Below are positions 59,177 to 64,000 of a stretch of 64,000 nucleotides of DNA, one piece after another. The stretch spans positions 1,178,001-1,242,000 of the forward strand of contig JAVFKD010000016.1 in NCBI GenBank assembly GCA_036429605.1, read 5' to 3'. The DNA comes from Cladobotryum mycophilum. Taxonomy: Eukaryota; Ascomycota; Sordariomycetes; Hypocreales; Hypocreaceae. The notes under the pieces are model-generated. The model was not told the DNA's origin. It worked only from the letters and a program-made list of their open reading frames with translations, and ran no database searches. The translations under genes were made by a program, and so were the position numbers. The stretch's first letter is position 1. Each line of letters begins with the position of its first letter.

Positions 59177-60411
59177 CTATGGCCGCTTCGGCTGGCGGGA
59201 GTATCGCGATGCTCTTGTGCCTCTGCTCTCCCGGCTGACCTGTGTGCGCGTCCTGCCATCAGAGGTTGAGCTGCCAGCTAAGGAGTTGTTAGCAATCATG
59301 AAATCTTCTATAAAGTCAAGGGGATGAACTCACTAGGACTGGTGTAATCAGAGTAACTGTAGTAAGAGTCGCTGTATCGCGAAGGTGTCTTGTGAGAAGC
59401 AGGACGCTTATCCTTCTTTAAGTTGAGTAGCGCAAGCAAAGTCGCAGCCAAGGCGCCAATGCCCAACCACTTGGCGCCGCTCTTCTTCTTCTCACGGCGC
59501 TCGCTAACAGAAGATGTACCGCCGTCTCCACGACCGCCAAACCAACCAGTGTGACGTTCTCGGCGAGAGTAGGCAGAAGGAACGCGGCTGCCTCCGTGTT
59601 TGGAGAAGCGCTCCTCAACAACCTCCTCACGGACACTGCCATTATCCTTCTTCTTGCCGAAAAGAGCGACCCAGAGGCCACGTGCGATGCAGCAGAAGCA
59701 GAGGAGCAGGAGAAGAGCAACACCGGCCAGAGATCCAATGACAATACCAGCAATGGCGCCGGGGCTAAGACCACCGTTATTGGTACCGCTGGGACCAGCG
59801 CCGATAGCCTCATCGCCGGTGGTTGTGGCAGTGGCAGTGGCTCGGGTTCCAGTTGATATGACTCCAGCCGATGTAATCGTAGTCGTACCGGTAACTCGAT
59901 AAGGGGCAGAGTATTGAGTTGTGACAACGCCGTTGGAAGTGACGACGACAGTCGAGGGAGGAAAGTACCCGGGCTTGGATGAACACTGGCCCTTGAAAGC
60001 ACAAGTCTGCCAACCAGCGCAGCAAATGGCTCCACAAGCTTCTTGTTGGCTGTTCTGAGGAACACAGTCGACACCAGCGGTTGGCTCAGGTACGGGCGCC
60101 CATTGAGTATAACCAGTGCTGGTATATGTTCTCGTCTCAGTCCATGTTGTTGTGAAATGACCATTTCCACCGCCTACTGCCAAACAAGTAGCTTGATTTC
60201 CATTGACTGTTGTGCAGGTCTCGCCAGATCCGCAGCAGTACTGGTTGTCAGAGCCGCAGTACGTTTGGCATCCTCGCGCCATGAGGTATGAGAAACCAAG
60301 ATCGTGAAGGTCATCTTTGGGATATGGACCAGCAGAGACGACAGAGGCGGCAGCTAAAAGCAGCAGCGACTGCACTGTGAGAGAAGAAGGGAACCGAGTA
60401 AAGGAGCGCAT
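59177..60411 (-). CDS. Cys-rich single-pass cell-surface glycoprotein, unknown function
   Basis: Two exons, 59334-60411 and 59177-59277, separated by a 56-nt intron with strong signals (GTGAGT, TTGCTAAC, CTTAG). The first exon can run on for only seven codons if unspliced; splicing instead adds a 34-residue Ser/Arg-rich tail (TGSSTSDGRTRTQVSRES...). The product is 392 residues. The ATG at 60411 gives a signal peptide of about 27 residues (ending AASVVSA). The exposed part has two Cys clusters, CQTYCGSDNQYCCGSGETC and CGAICCAGWQTCAFKGQC, reminiscent of small disulfide-knotted modules. A Thr/Ser-rich probably O-glycosylated stalk follows (ATATATTTG). A membrane span AIAGIVIGSLAGVALLLLLC precedes a basic cytoplasmic tail with a second hydrophobic stretch LGIGALAATLLALLNL. 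The architecture resembles fungal wall-stress sensors of the Mid2/WSC kind, but no WSC domain is evident, so the role is unknown. Confidence 0.85.
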
Positions 60412-62508
60412 TGTACCGGGCGCTGTCGCCTTCAAGGCGGGATCGAACAGGATGGATGGAATGTTGACTCGGGAGGTTGTTTGTCTGTCTGTCTGAGGTT
60501 TGACAGGAATGCGAAAAATGAAGAATGTACGCAGAGGGCGATAAGGTGAGAAGGCGAGAGGGAGGAGTGAGATCGATCGATGATGAAATCACCACACAGC
60601 TCAAAGTTTAGGTAGTTGCTGCAAGAACTCCCTTGGAGCTTTCCTCACGAAAGAAAGTGTCCCACTAGAAGACCTGCTGTAAGGGACTTGTAAGACCAAG
60701 ACCAAGGCCAGCCAGAAAGCGGTGACACAATCAAGATTCCTGTAAGAGAAAGAGAAAAAACGACGACGCTCTATCTGATCGTCAAAAGTTTCACTCAAGG
60801 AATTTCCTCACAGAGGAAAAAAGAACGGCATGAATGAATGAGGAAAAGAGGCAGAAACAATGAGGCGGTCTCGGCGCGTCTGCAAGATGACATTTATTCA
60901 GGTGGTGGGAAGGCCAGTTGCAGGCCAGTTGCAGGCCACTTTGACATCCCAACCTCCCACTTATTTGCAATTGTTGCCCTTGCTAAGGGTACTTTTCGAG
61001 TGCACGGCACACCACACGCATTACTTGTACATGGATGAATGGATAATTGACCAGCCCCTCCATTTCGTCAAACATGGGCGTGTGTACACCAGCATACGGA
61101 GTACGGAGTATGGATAGATGGATGGATGTACACCCTTTTTCCTGCTGCACAACTCAATCGAAATTTTACAAGGCCGTGGTGTGTGTGCTTGTGCTTGTGC
61201 GTGTGTGCGTTTGTGTGTGTGGAGGGGATGACTGACGGATACTGACATCAAAAGAACCATCAAGAAAACAACCCCCCTGACTGACCAGTGAGGCAAAACA
61301 CTTGGACAAAATTGGAGAACGATGCAAACCAGGAACAATAACACCTGGTTCCTGAACGTTATTGGTGCTTCCCGCGACTCCTTATGCGTGTCTCGCTGGC
61401 GGTCACGACAACCGCCCCTCTTCCTTCATGGGTTAAATGGGTTGCTAAGGGCCAGTCGGCCGCTTGCCAGCTCATCAACCAAACAAGGGGCACGTACGTA
61501 CATTCTCCCAGCTGCACAAGTGAGAGAGAAAGAAGCCCAATTTTTTTTTCCTATTCTCTTGTGTTTTCCAGCTTCCCAATCGAGACATGATGGCTTTTAC
61601 CACTAGGCCGTTATCGATAATCGCTGGCCAACGCCAGTTCACTGCCCGCTCTGTTGGCGTCTCATCATGGGTCGCCTTATCACCCATCAAGCAAAATTCT
61701 ATGCAAATACTTGTTTGTCCCTTGCTTGTCTCTGTTTTTTAATTGCTGGCCCTTCGGTGATGAAGTGTTTAACCTGGTTCGCCCGGCCTCCCGGACCAGC
61801 CCGCAGTGGAGTCATAAGGTATCAATGATGCATCACGCAAAGGATAAAACGAAGAGAAGCAAACATAGTTGGAGTCAGCTACTTGTACATCCGGAGTGCA
61901 TAATCAGTTCATCTAAAAAGGCATGGAAAAGGCTCCGCGATGCTTAGTCCTCTCTCTCAATTGCTGAAGGAGCAGATCTCTCCTCTCCCCTCCTCTACCC
62001 CCTTTCGGCTCTTCCGCGGGGGAGCATTCCAAGGCCAAGGGAAGCTTGATTAGATTCCGAGATCCCAACCCAAACCAAGGAAATCCAAGCAGCCAAGTTT
62101 ATTATTCCTACCAGGGTCTTTTTGTTTGTGAAGGGATTTTGATGCTTAAAAAAGATGTGGCTGGGCCGGCTTGGCAAAATGGCTAGTGCCGCTAATCCCC
62201 GATCACGGCCCATTTTCGGATAAAAATCTGACGCCGCCAATTGTCAGTCCCCTCTCTGGTGGGGCAGCCTGTGGCTTGACGCAGCACCAAGCTTGCCAGA
62301 GCTGGAACTCGATGTGATGCTGCTTGCTCTGTGCATTCGTCGTCGTCTCACTGCTTGAATGCTTGCTGGCTTGCTCGGAGAATTGCATCACCATCGCATC
62401 TCCATTCAACCTCATCTCATCTCCACCAATATCGTCGCCAGCTCCTACCACTCCTCCTCTTTCTACCCCGCCTTCTAGAATCGCCTTGGCACCTGCAGCG
62501 CCATCACA
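60412..62508. other. Divergent spacer, 2.1 kb
   Basis: Lies between the starts of the Cys-rich glycoprotein gene (-) and the V-ATPase H gene (+) and carries both promoters. It holds two overlapping TACGGAGTA words at 61095-61110, a GATGGATGGATG run at about 61117-61128, and a GT-rich stretch at 61178-61222. Small open frames here look like chance. Confidence 0.55.
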
Positions 62509-64000
62509 ATGTCGCTCGACCCGCCGACCTATTTAGCCTCATTGCAGAGCAACATTCGACAGCGACCGATTCCATGGGAGGGAGCTGTTAGAGCCAACAG
62601 TCTGACTGAGGACAACCACAACAGAATCCGCGCCGTCGACAAGGCCAAGAAACCAGAGCAGAGGAAGGAGATTGTAGAACAGGATCTCGATGGCTACCGG
62701 TCGCTATTTGTGGGCAGTGTTGGAAATCCCAGCGTTCTCGAGACGGCTGCGAAGAATGCCAATGTGATACAATACATCTTGGTGTTGCTGAGTGATTTGC
62801 TTGATGGTAAGCTTTGCGCCTCGCATCCATGCCGATGGATGCCCTTCACGAGACGGAATTACTAGGCAGTGGCAGCCAATGCTACTACCCTCCTCTGAAG
62901 AGTGACTTCTTATTGATAAAGCAGGATGCAATGCTAACGCCTCAATCCTCGATTACTAGTTGTACCATCTCTTGCCAAAACCATCTTCAAGTCTTCCGAT
63001 CCATATGAGCATTTCTTACCGCTGCTCCGCAACAATAATACCGAAGACCAGATCCCACTGCTCGCTGCCCACGCCCTAGCGAACCTCATGGCACAAGCCC
63101 GCGATGCTTCTGCGGCGACCCAGCGCGCGCTCCCTATTATTTTCACCTATTTGTCTGGCCTAGCCAAGAGCACCGATGCTGGTATGCAGGACATAGCTGT
63201 ACAGGAGTATTCGTCACTGCTTTTCGGACACGCCCCTCGAGAGCAGTTCTGGAACCAGCAAAGCGAGACGATTGCGCCCCTCATCAAGATTCTACGAACA
63301 GCTGCTAGCATTGGTAACGGCGGAGACTCTTCTGCTACGCTCTGGAGTGGTGCTGCCAGCGCTCGCAGCGAAGGTTCTTTTGGAAATGGTGTGGGCATCC
63401 AGCTTTTGTACCATGTTCTCATGGTCATGTGGCAGATGAGCTTCGAGGCCGAGCAGATTGGTGATGATCTGAACCAGTACGTCTGGATAACGTTTGTTAT
63501 CACCGGTGATGGTCGCTAACAGCATTACAGTGAATATGACATCATTCTGCTGTACACACATCTTCTCCGCTTGTCGCAAAAAGAAAAGACAACTCGATTG
63601 ATTGCGTCTACACTATACAACCTGCTAGAGAAGAACCAAAAGTCTCTTCTTCCTACGGCTGTGCTTGCACGACTGCCATCAGTGTTGGAAAACATTGGCA
63701 GCCGTCATCTTACGGACCCCGATTTGCTAGAAGACCTCTCGAGCCTCAAGGAGCTTCTGGAAGAGTACACAAAGACCAAGACCAACATCGATGAGTACGT
63801 TGCCGAGGTCCGATCTGGTCATCTCCGCTGGTCTCCGCCCCATCGCAGCCAGGTGTTTTGGGCTGAGAACGCTCGAAAGATCCTGGAATACCAGAACGGA
63901 GAGATTCCCCGGAAGCTGGCTGAGATCATGCAAGAGCCCTGGGATAACGATAAGCAAGTTTTGGCGATTGCATGCAACGACATTGGATGTTTGGTTAAGG
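62509..64000 (+). CDS. VMA13: V-type proton ATPase subunit H (Vma13), 5' part
   Basis: Three exons are visible: 62509-62806, 62960-63476 and 63531 to the window edge (introns of 153 and 54 nt; the second has GTACGT, GCTAAC, CAG). The gene is cut by the edge after about 428 codons; the family is about 440-480 residues. It starts MSLDPPTYLASLQSNIRQRP. Armadillo/HEAT-like helices follow, with ILVLLSDLLDG, PLLAAHALANLMAQA and GIQLLYHVLMVMWQMSFE. The C-terminal domain begins with the family hallmark HLRWSPPHRSQVFWAENA. Subunit H links the V1 and V0 sectors of the vacuolar proton pump and blocks ATP hydrolysis by free V1. Confidence 0.95.

Noticed and set aside
1..64000. Secondary-metabolite cluster, CRISPR or prokaryotic-type system
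   Set aside because: No synthase, transporter/regulator set or spaced repeats; the genes are dispersed eukaryotic housekeeping loci.

Overview
This window is chromosomal DNA from a filamentous ascomycete. The evidence is genes split by short introns (50-200 nt) with GTRNGT donors, CTAAC/CTGAC branch sites and CAG/TAG acceptors, long single-pass housekeeping proteins, and families such as a TRP-like flavin-carrier protein, a DUF4139 protein and an RRM+YTH reader. The protein flavour fits Sordariomycetes, possibly Hypocreales, but I cannot fix the species. Seventeen protein genes are supported. I see no transposon ORF, CRISPR array, convincing tRNA or rRNA, and no AT-rich RIP-like block.

Layout: (1) 1-5.5 kb: 3' end of a REX1/RNH70-type RNA exonuclease (+), a NmrA-like NAD(P)-binding protein (-) and a DUF4139 protein (-). 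The first two genes each carry a one-base reading-frame break at a run of five G, the only such breaks in the window. (2) 6.8-10.2 kb: TRP-like/flavin-carrier membrane protein (-), followed by about 3.4 kb without a gene. (3) 13.6-21.2 kb: a MLH2/PMS1-type MutL protein (-) divergent from lumazine synthase (+), then an unrecognised disordered protein (-). (4) 21.2-26.9 kb: 5.7 kb gene desert. (5) 26.9-36.3 kb: Mn-type CDF transporter (+), the PI 4-kinase STT4 (-), and proteasome beta-6 (+) sharing a 325-bp divergent promoter with STT4. (6) 36.3-44.7 kb: 8.3 kb without a coding gene, with intron-like signals near its right end. (7) 44.7-54.9 kb: RRM+YTH m6A reader, Hsp20 chaperone, RAD51, NUP120 (all +). 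(8) 55.4-60.4 kb: VPS26 (-) divergent from RPL9 (+), then a Cys-rich membrane glycoprotein (-). (9) 62.5-64 kb: start of V-ATPase subunit H (+), cut by the window edge.

The genes are ordinary housekeeping loci (RNA processing, mismatch and recombination repair, riboflavin synthesis, phosphoinositide and endosome traffic, proteasome, nuclear pore, ribosome, vacuolar proton pump). They do not form a biosynthetic cluster or a defence system, and I found no clear undescribed system. The most interesting leads are the YTH protein with a fused RRM and an enlarged acidic loop, candidate spliced leader introns in the desert before it, two introns that are multiples of three without stops (NUP120, VPS26), a GC-AG intron, a hidden last exon in the Cys-rich glycoprotein, and a repeated TACGGAGTA word found only in the gene-poor stretches.
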